A stretch of DNA of 64,000 bases from Bidens hawaiensis (lineage: Eukaryota; Streptophyta; Magnoliopsida; Asterales; Asteraceae), in NCBI GenBank assembly GCA_021521415.1, contig JAIQDT010005768.1, positions 62,001-126,000 of the forward strand. The letters run 5' to 3'. Below are positions 32,590 through 44,058 of the stretch, piece by piece. Position numbers and translations under genes: made by a program. The notes below the pieces were generated by a model that did no database searches, was not told the DNA's origin, and worked only from the letters and a program-made list of their open reading frames with translations. Numbering within the stretch: the first letter of the stretch is position 1; each line of letters opens with the position of its first letter.

Positions 32590-34430
32590 AATGGTATGTC
32601 TGTTTGACTCGGTTTTCGGCCCTACTGAAACCAAAATTGAAAGTTTTAATTAAGAAATTTTGAAAATTAATCATTTCTTAGGTTGGAAATGTTACACTTA
32701 TGGTATGCACAATCAATGGTCAATACTTTAAGATGCATGTCGGATATCTTTCTGAAAAGTAAGAAAAATAAATTAAATTACCTAAAATAAAAAGCAATAA
32801 GCCGCGACCCTAGTTGAATTTTAAGCTTCGATATCATGTTGTTCAAAATTATACCGGTTTTGGTTAGTTTAAAATTGAACACGTGAAGACATTTAACTAA
32901 ACTGATTGTGTTCGTGTTAACCTGACAATGTATGAGTTTAGCTCATTTCACACATATATGTTTTGTTATATTTTTTTAGATGTGTTTTATATCATAACAT
33001 GGTTGGGTATTTTATGTTAAATTAAGTTCAAAATTCTAAAGTGATATTGCTAAAACATTTTGTAATAAATTGTATTTAATTTTATTATAAGTTAAAGTTT
33101 TAAAAGTAAAAAAGATATGTTTAATTAATAGACAAAATAAAGATAGTAACAATTAATGCTTAAGATATCAAGAAAAAGGAGAATAACTTACAACCACCAC
33201 AATAATAATTAATGCTAAAGATATCACGAAAAAGGAAGAAACGCTTATAAATACCACAAGAGAGAAAGAGTAAATCCAAAATATTTTTGCTGTATATCAA
33301 TCTGTTCACATAAAATGAAACATCTATTCACGTTATCACTTTTTTGCTCGTGGTTGCCGCCACAGCTTCCACCGCTAACCCGAACACCACAATCAGCATT
33401 TACATGATAGCATCGACTACCATAATTCACCATTGCCATCCTCATTTTCATCTTCCTGCAAACCAACTGTACAATGCATTTACTTTGCCACCAACCCATG
33501 CTTTCACCAACAACTTTCAAACAACAATGGGAAAAGACGACCCCGATAAAAAGTTTTCATATGATCGGAAGAAAAAGATGAGGAAATTTGCTGAAAGAAT
33601 TGGTTGGAAGATGTCAATGAAAGATGAAATGATAATTTAGGGATTTTGCAAGGATAGTGCGGGATACTAAACTTGTGTAGTAACCCAATATCCTTGCAAA
33701 ATCCTAGGATCATCTCTTCATCTCTCTTTAACATCTTCCATCCATTTCGTTCAACAAATTCCTAAACCTTTTCCTTCTTATCCTTTGATAAGGATTGTTC
33801 TTCCCATTGATGTTTGCAAGTTATTGGTGAAGACATGGATTTATGGCAAAGCACATTCGTTGTGCAGTTAGTTTGTAGGAGGGTGAAATTGGTGATGGTA
33901 TTGGTGAATTCGGAGTGCTACTATTCCTCGGCATGACAAAAGGTGGTGAGGTTTGCCGGTGATGGAGGTAGTGTGCTCGGAAATGGTAGTCGATGATATG
34001 ATATCAGTGCTGATTGTGATGCTGAGGTTCACAGTGGAAGCTATGGGGACAACACAAGCATTGAACTTGAGGAACTTTGGGTCAGTTGAAGTGAATATAT
34101 GTCATGTCATAAATTATCTATGTATATCAAGAACATTATGCAATGCGTGCATTGGTACACCGATGTGAATTAGTATACTATTAGTTAATTCACACATTCT
34201 GCAATGCGTGCATTGATACACCGATGGAAACCATTTGCACTCGATGTATATCAAGAACATCATCACTGTCTTTATTTACATTATTTGCTATTATCAATCT
34301 GTTTGTGTATCTGGGGTCTTTGATTTTCCTTTTTGGAGTGTCACATATTACAAGCATTCTTTTGTTCTCTGTCATTTTAATAAATACTCAAATTTGCAAG
34401 GTATTTGCCGTATTGGTCTTACGTTGAAAT
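32590..34430. repeat. Second copy of the 24-26.8 kb block (diverged duplication)
   Basis: Collinear with about 24040-26820. It has the same AT-rich lead, the same 60-bp units (AATAATAATTAATGCTAAAG, here without the MITE), the same inverted ZF-HD fragment and the same tail (ATGTATATCAAGAACATCATC, near 34242). Divergence is visible throughout. The tail contains a small internal duplication of GCAATGCGTGCATTG at 34141 and 34201. Confidence 0.7.
33347..34110. pseudogene. Inverted repeat of the ZF-HD gene fragment, copy 2
   Basis: Same structure as copy 1. The left arm, plus strand, starts GCTCGTGGTTGCCGCCAC (RGCRHSFHR) and reads KKKMRKFAERIGWKMSMKDE. The right arm, minus strand, reads STDPKFLKFNAC at its outer end and KRDEEMILGFCKDIG at its inner end. 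The arms meet near 33670 (GATACTAAACTTGTGTAGTAAC). Sharing the same inversion point as copy 1 shows the inversion came before the block duplication. Frames are broken in both arms. Confidence 0.78.
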
Positions 34431-34918
34431 ATTATATTTAACCAACAGTGGTGAATACTTCTCATCATGGAAAGATTTAATAGGTGTTTGAATAATAGTG
34501 TATAAGTTTGCATGTTGAATTGATTGTTTCAATTTTCATAAAGCAAGTGGATTTATAAATTAAAAATGGCGTGTTTAACCCAAAAACTTTTTGATTCAAA
34601 TTACTCCTCGAGCACTGCTACCCACATTCTAAGCTGTGATGCTTGTGGCTTCTCGATGACGGCAGCTGCAAGCATCGCAATTTATGAAAATTGGGATAGT
34701 TGGAGTGGACGTGAGTGATACCATAAAGTCTGTGTATCCGTATTAGAAATAGTAAACATTTTTATGTTTAAGATATTATTATTTGTATTTGTAATCAATA
34801 ATATTATACTTATGGCATTATTAGTTAGGTTATAATATTGATAGTGGCAACGATATAATCATAATAAAATTAGGGTTTATGTGTTTTGGATACAATATTG
34901 ATCAACCGTGATAAGGTT
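34431..34918 (-). pseudogene. Small fragment of a gene also present at 45.9-46.1 kb
   Basis: About 34640-34860 matches 45942-46135. On the minus strand both copies read HSNY.N...KLRCL.L.SSRSHK, so the shared segment looks protein-derived. See the CCHC fragment at 45.5 kb for the better preserved neighbour. Family not certain. Confidence 0.4.
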
Positions 34919-35207
34919 TGTGACAGAATTTGAAACAAGAATAAAAACAAACATGGAATGTAACCGTACTATATTGATAAGGATCAAAAGATCTTGGTGA
35001 GTTTACATTCATCTACTATATATACACAGAATAAGGGCATCTCTAATAACGGGTCAAGGAAACCGTCGCGACTGTTGGCCCATTAATCGTTTGACGGTTC
35101 AGCAACCATAATATGTCATAATTAGTATTTAGTCCTTATACTAACCTAATATAATAATACTGTCACAGATAATACATTAATAATACATATGATGTTTAAT
35201 ACTCCAA
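34919..35207 (-). repeat. Putative Copia LTR (minus), about 289 bp
   Basis: The minus strand reads AAGGGAGGATAT, a polypurine-like tract, then TGGAGTATTAAACATC ... TTCTGTCACA. The strand choice rests on that tract at 35208-35220. A TATA-like stretch (GTGTATATATAGT) lies near 35020-35032. No second LTR or pol domain is adjacent. Confidence 0.4.
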
Positions 35208-36213
35208 TATCCTCCCTTAAACATCACATGGTTTAAGAGAGGTCTTGTTCATTGAGAGGCTTGCATGTGCTTCCTTTACTGCATTTGTTGCTGCTTGGAA
35301 ATTGAAAGTACGCCACAATTTACAATTAAGGATAAATTTAAGAGTTCGATTTTCATGATTCCTTTGAAGTAAGGAGGTACTGACCATACCAATATGTAGG
35401 ATCCATCGGATATTAGTTTAAAAACAATCAACCATAATTTCAAATCTTTTCCTTAAAATCTCTATGTATTTGTGAACAAAATTGTGTTCACCTAACAAAT
35501 CCATAAACACCATGCAATTTTTAAAGGTTTTAAACTCTATGGTAGAGATAATTGCCATATTAAAGTCAAACTCATTTTCAAGTGATAGAGACTCGAGATA
35601 AACCTCTAATAGTGTTTATGACTTAATACACGTTTCTGCATTACGAATTTCCTTTCGCTTCTTATCATCCTTTTCCATATTATTTTCACTTTCATCATGC
35701 ACCATGTCAGTTTATTCTACAAACTAACAAGAACCACATGCATTGTAATGGTAGATATTGAATTACAACACTCTAGTGATGAGCTCGCTACCAAAAGCAA
35801 TAATTTGGTAAAATGCCGACACCGTACCGATACGGTCAATACCAAAACCTCAAAAAGTTGGTACCGAATTGGTAACATTAGTACCCGTTTCGTTACGTTA
35901 CCGTGTATCATTTTCTCACCCCTACATATACTCTACATATCATAGTTATTCCATCGATTCAATCTAATGATGACTCAAATCCTCAATAATCAACGTTATA
36001 TTAATCTTTTAACCACTTGACTAATATAACTGTAAACCACAAAAATGACACAAAGCTTGAGTATTATGAATCCAGGTAATAATAAGAGGATACAACTCTA
36101 AAATCCATATTAATAATTACAACAGTAGATCCAAACAGTAGAACCATTACTACAAAAGATTATATCATATTACAGATCCTATTTTTGTGATCTGTCGAAA
36201 CTTACAATGACTC
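35208..36213. other. Non-coding flank and insertion site of the young element
   Basis: Nothing recognised. It may be internal sequence of the putative Copia remnant to its left, but no domain is readable. GACTC at 36209-36213 is the left target duplication of the next element. Confidence 0.4.
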
Positions 36214-36659
36214 TGTAAGGCCCCGAACCCGGTAGCCCTACTTTAGCGTCGGATTTACTCATAAACACAGTTCTTCAAATCAGAGTTTATTAAAACTTTT
36301 CGCGGAATATAAAACATCAATCATTTGTTACAAAACGTTAAACCTTTTCTTTGATACCATAACACAAAACTTTATATTTAAAACATCTTTACTTCTTTCT
36401 TCAGATGCCAGCCGTTCAATCCATGCCGTGTGTCATCCTCATGCTAACTCTGTAATCAGCTCACCTGCGTGCATACTAAAAGTCAGCTACGCTGAGTGAG
36501 TTCTAGTTAATCAAACGCCATACAATACATACACATACATACATATCCGTAGATACATATCCATACTTTACTAGTTACCCTTCTGTTCTACTTACATACT
36601 TGCTACCATACATACATACATATCTACAATCACTATCCTCAGTCTACCGAGAGTACGTT

Positions 36660-37115
36660 CATAGTTCACCGTCTATACCTGTACTCAAGGTCGTGAACAC
36701 GTACAAAGGTCCGCAGTCCTTACCTATGTTCACCCTTTATGGTACGTGCAAGGTCCGCTGTCCTTCCCTATACCATCCTACATCCACAACACGTACAAGG
36801 TCCACAGTCCTCCCCTATGTTGCAACCTAAACCATAGCACGTACGAGGTCCGCAGTCCTCCCCTATGCTACCACAATACAACTACAGCACGTATAAGGTC
36901 CACAGTCCTTTCCTATGCTGATGCCTATCTATAATACGTATAAGGTCCGCAGTCCTTAACTACGTTGTCGTCTATTATCTGTAACACGTATAAGGCCCAC
37001 CGTCCCTATCTACGTTTACATATATCATCTACTTTACGTATAAGGCCCGCAGTCCTTAACTACGTTTACATCTATCATCTACTTTACGTATAAGGCCCGC
37101 AGTCCTTAACTACGC
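36660..37115. repeat. AAGGTCCGCAGTCC tandem repeats in the LTR (also 41304-41759)
   Basis: About ten degenerate units of roughly 40-60 bp, each with an ACGTA(C/T)(A/G)AGG(T/C)CC(G/A)CAGTCC core and a CTA(T/C)GTT-like spacer. Confidence 0.75.
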
Positions 37116-37718
37116 CATCACCAGCCGAGTCTATGTCCGACAAAAGCTAGAGGGATTTGCCATCCTAACTTACTATGTCGAACGTAGAACTCACATACCA
37201 TTCGTGTACCTGTATACACCTACTTCACATATACAATAATTACATCATAGCATAAGAACACCCTAGGCGTTCTTTACATCATTCATTTAACAACCATACC
37301 TCTTGTCGATACGTGCAATATCCGAAGATCGTTCACGCCCCGACAAGTATTCATTTGAAATGTTCATACATCTTCGATGTATAATATTCGTACCTTTATT
37401 TTTGACCTGACAGTACTCGCAATATCCGAAGATCGTTCACGTACCGACAAGCAACCATTCATATCCATCACATATATCACATATGGCATACACTTATCAC
37501 TTAGGATAAATGTATTAACAACACATCGAGTATGCACACAGCCCCGAAAACATAACACATAAATGGGGCTAGAAACTCACCTGAATACTGTTACGCTCTC
37601 CGTTAATAGTTATTCCCCTCTTGAGCTGTGCACGGCTAACTGTATAATATTTACACGTATCAATTAGCTACTACTACTTATGTTGCGTTTCTATCTTTAT
37701 ATGACCCACAACGAACGG

Positions 37719-37800
37719 GGGTCCGGGGGCAGCGCCCCTGGTAGCGGGGTTCTAGGGGCGGCAGCCCCTAGCGGGGTCCAAGGGGCAGAGCCCCTGGCTG
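37719..37800. repeat. GC-rich serial hairpins in the LTR (also 42363-42444)
   Basis: GGGGGCAGCGCCCC, GGGGCGGCAGCCCC and AAGGGGCAGAGCCCCTGG follow one another, each a short stem with a tight loop, separated by GGGGTTCTA or GGGGTCC. The same series, partly duplicated, occurs in the diverged solo LTR at 58995-59130. Confidence 0.75.
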
Positions 37801-37890
37801 GGGTTAAACTGCCAGGTCAGCTTGGAAAAATTTTATTTTCGATAACTGCCTTAACACATTTTCCATTAGGTTTTTAATTTATTTTATAAA

Positions 37891-38262
37891 CGAACTTCAC
37901 TTCAGGCGAAGTTAAACCTTAGGCGAACTTGGCTTCAGGCGAAGTTATACCTTAGGCGAACTTGGCTTCAGGCGAAGTTAAACCTTAGGCGAACTTGGCT
38001 TCAGGCGAAGTTAAACCTTAGGCGAACTTGGCTTCAGGCGAAGTTATACCTTAGGCGAACTTGGCTTCAGGCGAAGTTAAACCTTAGGCGAACTTGGCTT
38101 CAGGCGAAGTTATACCTTAGGCGAACTTGGCTTCAGGCGAAGTTATACCTTAGGCGAACTTGGCCGTAGGCGAAGTTATACCTTAGGCGAAGTTACGCTT
38201 GAAGGCGAAGTTACGCTTGAAGGCGAAGTTCATCAGGCGAACTTGATCTTGCAGGCGAAGTT
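37891..38262. repeat. 33-bp GGCGAACTTGG / GGCGAAGTT array in the LTR (also 42535-42906)
   Basis: Units of 33 bp alternate GCGAACTTGGCTTCAG and GCGAAGTTA(A/T)ACCTTAG for about eight copies, then decay into shorter GGCGAAGTT units. AACTT and AAGTT alternate, so the array is locally self-complementary (CGAACTT against AAGTTCG). Confidence 0.8.
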
Positions 38263-38823
38263 GTCGCGCTGCAGATCTGTTTGCCCATAACTCCTTCGTT
38301 TCTTAGCCAAATAACTCGATTTTGGTACCCACGGAACCGTATGATCGGCGCCTACAAACCCCAACCATCAAATCGGCCTAAAATCGACGTTTTAGGGGTC
38401 CGATTTGGGCAGTTGGGTTTCGGGTCCGGTTAACCCATCCAATCCTAACCATTTTCAGTAATAATAGCTTTGTTAGATTAGTTCTTACCTTACCAACTCA
38501 GATCTATCAACAAATCTCGGGTCTCGGCTTCGAATCTAGATCGGTTAGAATGTGTGTTTTGAGGGTGTAAGGAGTGTGTGTTAGGGAGTTTGGTGAGAAA
38601 ATGAGATATTTTGGGATTTTGGGGGTATTTATATCCCTGAAATCCCATTCTCATTTAACCTATCTCAATTAACCCAAGTCCATAACCCACTTCCATTACC
38701 CGACACTAGCCCGACCCATACCAACTCCTATTCTTTTATTTATTTCCTGATAACCCGAGTAAACTTCCCATCTATTAATAAGTAATATAATTAATATTAC
38801 CTTTGAAATTTCGGGATGTTACA

Positions 38824-39265
38824 AGTCTTCCCTCCTTAAAGAGGTTTCGTCCCCGAAACCTAACTTATTCCCTATAAAAGGAAAACTTCTTACATTTACA
38901 CGTTTTATAGAATTGCCTTCGCTTTCTGAGTTACCCTTCCTACTTCCGACTTTACAGCCATCGAATGGTGGTCATGTGTTTTAGCTATTTAAGGTAGCTT
39001 GTCCATGAGACCCTCGATGCACCAAGACTCATCTCATCCTTCTAAGGGTTTCGATTAGTACTTTTAACACTATTGTCTAAAACAACATTTCACCATAACA
39101 TAATAATCATTCTTAACCAAACTCAAAATAATTACACGCCACAGATAAACATAAGTTTTAAACCTTAACACAAAACAAGTTCTTAAGCAAATGTAATTTA
39201 ATAAAACCATTGCATGAGCAATTATTCCTTCATCAGGTGTTCCTCTCTGCAGTTTCCCAAAGTCT
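38824..39265 (-). other. PPT and 3' leader of the young element; pol missing
   Basis: AAGGAGGGAAGACT directly precedes the LTR on the minus strand. Between it and the gag stop there are about 440 bp with no protease or RT similarity, where pol should start. Confidence 0.7.
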
Positions 39266-40453
39266 TCATCCTTTCGCACCTACCGCCCCTGATTCCTTGC
39301 AATCCCTAGCCATGTGGTCAGCTTTTCCGCATTTGAAGCACTTTGGACGATCAGGGCATTCTCGAGAATAATGCCCACTCTTTCCACACCGATAGCACCT
39401 GTCTGTCCCAGTCTTGCATTCTCCCAGGTGCACTTGCCCACACGTCTTACATGCATCCTTGTTCCCAACCTTGGCCTTCCTCTCATCAGTTGTTGTCACC
39501 ATCTCGCCAGACCGCTTAGCAGAGGTAGCCCATTTCTTCTCCTTCTTTTCCCCCACCACCACATCGTCCTCAGCCAGGTCAGCATAAACCACTTCTGCAA
39601 GTTCAACAGCAGAGTCAAAAGTAGCAGGTTTATTTGCCCTGACCAACATGCGGACTTTTTGTGGCAATCCCCTCACATAACATTTGATTCTTTTGACCTC
39701 AGTGTCAACCATATCAGGCACCAATCTAGATAGTCGGCTGAATTCAGTAGTATACTCACGATGCGTCATCATACCGGCCTTCAAATTCAGGAACTTCATC
39801 TCCGTCCTTTCAACCTCTGCATCTGCACAGAACTTCTTCATCACCAACTCTTTCAGATCGTCCCATCTCAACGCCTTGATCTCATCCCTAGTCTTTCTCT
39901 GCTCCACACTTTCCCACCAATACATAGCTTCTTCCACAAATGACTGAGTAGCATAACCCACAGCTTGGTCGGGACGGCATTCGCTAATGCGGATAACCTT
40001 GTCCATAGTGGTTATCCATTGGAGAGTAGCGATTGCGTCTCCCAACCCAGTCAGCTTCGGCGGGTCGCATCCTTTGAAGGACTTATAGCTGCACCCACCT
40101 TGTCCTCTTCTCCTATCATCGACTTTCACAGACTTATCCTCGCTCGAGGCCCCTCTTTCTCCTTCTCCAACCTCCTTACCATCACCCCCTGCCCCTTCAG
40201 CAGTTCGCTCTCGGCTTCCAGCAGATCCTTCGGGATTCAGGTTCTTCACAGCAGCAACTACAGCTTGAACAATGGCTGCTTGAACTGCAGGGCTAAGTTG
40301 AACTTCTTCATTGTTGTTCTGGTCTCCTCCAGCTGCGCTTCCTTCATCTTCGGTGTGGGAAGCTTCTTCTACCGAGGGTTGCCGGACAAGACGAGGCCTG
40401 CCACGACGTCCTGTGCGACCCCCAGTTCCCACAAATTCTCCAGCTCCAGCCAT
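39266..40453 (-). CDS. gag: Intact Gag of the young element
   Basis: 395 residues from MAGAGEFVGTGG; an in-frame upstream ATG at 40492 would add 13, but the inner ATG gives the usual start. It forms the particle in which element RNA is packaged. Order: basic, Arg-rich N-terminus (GRRGRPR); acidic/Gly-rich linker; capsid core with LQWITTMDKV, CRPDQAVGYATQSF, AMYWWESV and DLKELVMKKF (residues about 150-260); a basic linker; then three zinc motifs near the C-terminus, CKTCGQVHLGEC (variant spacing), CYRCGKSGHYSREC and CFKCGKADHMARDC (both CX2CX4HX4C). It ends GAVGAKG. No stop or frameshift. It is the only coding sequence of the element and the best-preserved protein gene in the window. Confidence 0.92.
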   Translation of the reverse strand: MAGAGEFVGTGGRTGRRGRPRLVRQPSVEEASHTEDEGSAAGGDQNNNEEVQLSPAVQAAIVQAVVAAVKNLNPEGSAGSRERTAEGAGGDGKEVGEGERGASSEDKSVKVDDRRRGQGGCSYKSFKGCDPPKLTGLGDAIATLQWITTMDKVIRISECRPDQAVGYATQSFVEEAMYWWESVEQRKTRDEIKALRWDDLKELVMKKFCADAEVERTEMKFLNLKAGMMTHREYTTEFSRLSRLVPDMVDTEVKRIKCYVRGLPQKVRMLVRANKPATFDSAVELAEVVYADLAEDDVVVGEKKEKKWATSAKRSGEMVTTTDERKAKVGNKDACKTCGQVHLGECKTGTDRCYRCGKSGHYSRECPDRPKCFKCGKADHMARDCKESGAVGAKG

Positions 40454-40842
40454 CCGTATTCTTAAAGGGACAACACAAACATCATCACGCAAGGAACTAT
40501 TTAGTACAAGGATAGCAAGGCTAACAGGTAATAACAGTGGCCAGTTGTGACTAGCTAATCACGTTGCTTTCCGTGTCCTATACACTTCCCTTTATGAGTC
40601 TATTTGTGCTAGTTCTACTTAAGCAGTTAGTCAATTCAAACAATCAATTATTCCTATCCCTTTTGTTCACATACCTTTTCATTCTCATTAACATATGTCA
40701 TTTAATCATACACTTTACCTTTACTGATCTTGCTTGAGCGACACATGGCATTCTTGAACTGGCATCTTCTTTCCTTTCTTACTTAAATCCCATTTTCTGT
40801 TCGAGTCTAAGCATGTAGGATGCTTAAATCTCTCGAACTTAT

Positions 40843-40854
40843 GCTCTGATACCA
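40843..40854 (-). promoter_or_regulatory. Primer-binding site (tRNA-iMet type)
   Basis: Minus strand TGGTATCAGAGC, three bases inside the right LTR. Confidence 0.9.
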
Positions 40855-40857
40855 ACT

Positions 40858-43467
40858 TGTAAGGCCCCGAACCCGGTAGCCCTACTTTAGCGTCGGATTT
40901 ACTCATAAACACAGTTCTTCAAATCAGAGTTTATTAAAACTTTTCGCGGAATATAAAACATCAATCATTTGTTACAAAACGTTAAACCTTTTCTTTGATA
41001 CCATAACACAAAACTTTATATTTAAAACATCTTTACTTCTTTCTTCAGATGCCAGCCGTTCAATCCATGCCGTGTGTCATCCTCATGCTAACTCTGTAAT
41101 CAGCTCACCTGCGTGCATACTAAAAGTCAGCTACGCTGAGTGAGTTCTAGTTAATCAAACGCCATACAATACATACACATACATACATATCCGTAGATAC
41201 ATATCCATACTTTACTAGTTACCCTTCTGTTCTACTTACATACTTGCTACCATACATACATACATATCTACAATCACTATCCTCAGTCTACCGAGAGTAC
41301 GTTCATAGTTCACCGTCTATACCTGTACTCAAGGTCGTGAACACGTACAAAGGTCCGCAGTCCTTACCTATGTTCACCCTTTATGGTACGTGCAAGGTCC
41401 GCTGTCCTTCCCTATACCATCCTACATCCACAACACGTACAAGGTCCACAGTCCTCCCCTATGTTGCAACCTAAACCATAGCACGTACGAGGTCCGCAGT
41501 CCTCCCCTATGCTACCACAATACAACTACAGCACGTATAAGGTCCACAGTCCTTTCCTATGCTGATGCCTATCTATAATACGTATAAGGTCCGCAGTCCT
41601 TAACTACGTTGTCGTCTATTATCTGTAACACGTATAAGGCCCACCGTCCCTATCTACGTTTACATATATCATCTACTTTACGTATAAGGCCCGCAGTCCT
41701 TAACTACGTTTACATCTATCATCTACTTTACGTATAAGGCCCGCAGTCCTTAACTACGCCATCACCAGCCGAGTCTATGTCCGACAAAAGCTAGAGGGAT
41801 TTGCCATCCTAACTTACTATGTCGAACGTAGAACTCACATACCATTCGTGTACCTGTATACACCTACTTCACATATACAATAATTACATCATAGCATAAG
41901 AACACCCTAGGCGTTCTTTACATCATTCATTTAACAACCATACCTCTTGTCGATACGTGCAATATCCGAAGATCGTTCACGCCCCGACAAGTATTCATTT
42001 GAAATGTTCATACATCTTCGATGTATAATATTCGTACCTTTATTTTTGACCTGACAGTACTCGCAATATCCGAAGATCGTTCACGTACCGACAAGCAACC
42101 ATTCATATCCATCACATATATCACATATGGCATACACTTATCACTTAGGATAAATGTATTAACAACACATCGAGTATGCACACAGCCCCGAAAACATAAC
42201 ACATAAATGGGGCTAGAAACTCACCTGAATACTGTTACGCTCTCCGTTAATAGTTATTCCCCTCTTGAGCTGTGCACGGCTAACTGTATAATATTTACAC
42301 GTATCAATTAGCTACTACTACTTATGTTGCGTTTCTATCTTTATATGACCCACAACGAACGGGGGTCCGGGGGCAGCGCCCCTGGTAGCGGGGTTCTAGG
42401 GGCGGCAGCCCCTAGCGGGGTCCAAGGGGCAGAGCCCCTGGCTGGGGTTAAACTGCCAGGTCAGCTTGGAAAAATTTTATTTTCGATAACTGCCTTAACA
42501 CATTTTCCATTAGGTTTTTAATTTATTTTATAAACGAACTTCACTTCAGGCGAAGTTAAACCTTAGGCGAACTTGGCTTCAGGCGAAGTTATACCTTAGG
42601 CGAACTTGGCTTCAGGCGAAGTTAAACCTTAGGCGAACTTGGCTTCAGGCGAAGTTAAACCTTAGGCGAACTTGGCTTCAGGCGAAGTTATACCTTAGGC
42701 GAACTTGGCTTCAGGCGAAGTTAAACCTTAGGCGAACTTGGCTTCAGGCGAAGTTATACCTTAGGCGAACTTGGCTTCAGGCGAAGTTATACCTTAGGCG
42801 AACTTGGCCGTAGGCGAAGTTATACCTTAGGCGAAGTTACGCTTGAAGGCGAAGTTACGCTTGAAGGCGAAGTTCATCAGGCGAACTTGATCTTGCAGGC
42901 GAAGTTGTCGCGCTGCAGATCTGTTTGCCCATAACTCCTTCGTTTCTTAGCCAAATAACTCGATTTTGGTACCCACGGAACCGTATGATCGGCGCCTACA
43001 AACCCCAACCATCAAATCGGCCTAAAATCGACGTTTTAGGGGTCCGATTTGGGCAGTTGGGTTTCGGGTCCGGTTAACCCATCCAATCCTAACCATTTTC
43101 AGTAATAATAGCTTTGTTAGATTAGTTCTTACCTTACCAACTCAGATCTATCAACAAATCTCGGGTCTCGGCTTCGAATCTAGATCGGTTAGAATGTGTG
43201 TTTTGAGGGTGTAAGGAGTGTGTGTTAGGGAGTTTGGTGAGAAAATGAGATATTTTGGGATTTTGGGGGTATTTATATCCCTGAAATCCCATTCTCATTT
43301 AACCTATCTCAATTAACCCAAGTCCATAACCCACTTCCATTACCCGACACTAGCCCGACCCATACCAACTCCTATTCTTTTATTTATTTCCTGATAACCC
43401 GAGTAAACTTCCCATCTATTAATAAGTAATATAATTAATATTACCTTTGAAATTTCGGGATGTTACA
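40858..43467 (-). repeat. 5' LTR (right copy) of the young element, 2610 bp
   Basis: Same sequence as 36214-38823 as far as I can read. It carries the promoter for the minus-strand transcript. Short frames inside it (for example 41244-41474) are not genes. Confidence 0.92.
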
Positions 43468-43995
43468 GACTCAAAATCTCCTATGTACGCATTAGAGCCG
43501 GCGGCAGTGACTCGCCGGAGATGGAAGGCCGGCGTTGATAGATGGCGGGGACCTGCGACGGTGACAGGTTGTGGTTATTAGGGTGAATGCGCTGTTGATA
43601 TGTGGTAGAGTTGTAGAAGGAATGCCATATGTTAAGGATAAAATGGTTCTCTTTTTCATTCAGATCCCCTTCAAAGCTGAGCCATTAAGAGCTCCATTCA
43701 GCAATTCAGATCTGGACTTCTGATAAAACAAACAATCTGAATCTAGCCGAATCAGACCTTTGTCTCTGAATGATGCCATTCAGAACTAAAACAAACAGCC
43801 CCTAAATCTTTATTTGGCACTTAACTGATGTTTTCTTCTTTATCTATTCCTTCCTTATTCCCATTATCAACATTTTCATCATCAAGCATGTGGGATATGT
43901 GACATGTGTGTCCCTCTATTTTAAGAACATACCCTTGCATAATCAACTGAGTGTGACTTAATACGTTTCTATTCAAATATGGTGTGTAGAACACA
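43468..43995. other. Flank with a probable hAT-type MITE remnant
   Basis: Starts with the TSD GACTC. About 43640-43805 is rich in CATTCAGA and TCAGATC words and ends AACAAACAGCCCCTA, a typical end of non-autonomous hAT elements (TAGGGGCTGTTTGTT on the other strand). The left end is not resolved. No gene. Confidence 0.4.
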
Positions 43996-44005
43996 TGTTA
44001 CGTTA

Positions 44006-44058
<53 letters not shown>

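Larger units (their letters stand above)
36214..38823 (-). repeat. 3' LTR (left copy) of the young element, 2610 bp
   Basis: Minus strand TGTAACATCCCGAAATTTC ... GGGGCCTTACA. It contains a 33-bp array, a GC hairpin block, two copies of CAATATCCGAAGATCGTTCA (37315, 37419) and a tract of AAGGTCCGCAGTCC repeats (about 36690-37115). Confidence 0.92.
36214..43467 (-). mobile_element. Very young gag-only Ty3/gypsy element with 2610-bp LTRs, TSD GACTC
   Basis: LTRs at 36214-38823 and 40858-43467 are equal in length with an exact offset of 4644. I found no difference on reading, and all frames within them translate identically. TSD GACTC is perfect (36209-36213, 43468-43472). On the minus strand: 5' LTR (right copy), PBS TGGTATCAGAGC (tRNA-iMet type, 40854-40843), a leader, an intact gag, then a PPT (AAGGAGGGAAGACT, 38837-38824) and the 3' LTR. 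Only 2034 bp separate the LTRs and no protease, RT or integrase is present. The gag and PBS suggest a Tekay/Del-like chromovirus. It fits the class described as TR-GAG and must have used pol proteins in trans. Confidence 0.9.

Noticed and set aside
36600..36934. Small frames duplicated at 41244-41578
   Set aside because: They lie inside LTR tandem repeats on the strand opposite the element; duplication is due to the two LTRs.
37891..38262. CRISPR-like 33-bp repeats
   Set aside because: Tandem repeat within an LTR, no spacers, present identically in both LTRs.
39314..40465. Plus-strand frames opposite the intact gag
   Set aside because: Shadows; the minus-strand frame has the capsid core and zinc knuckles.
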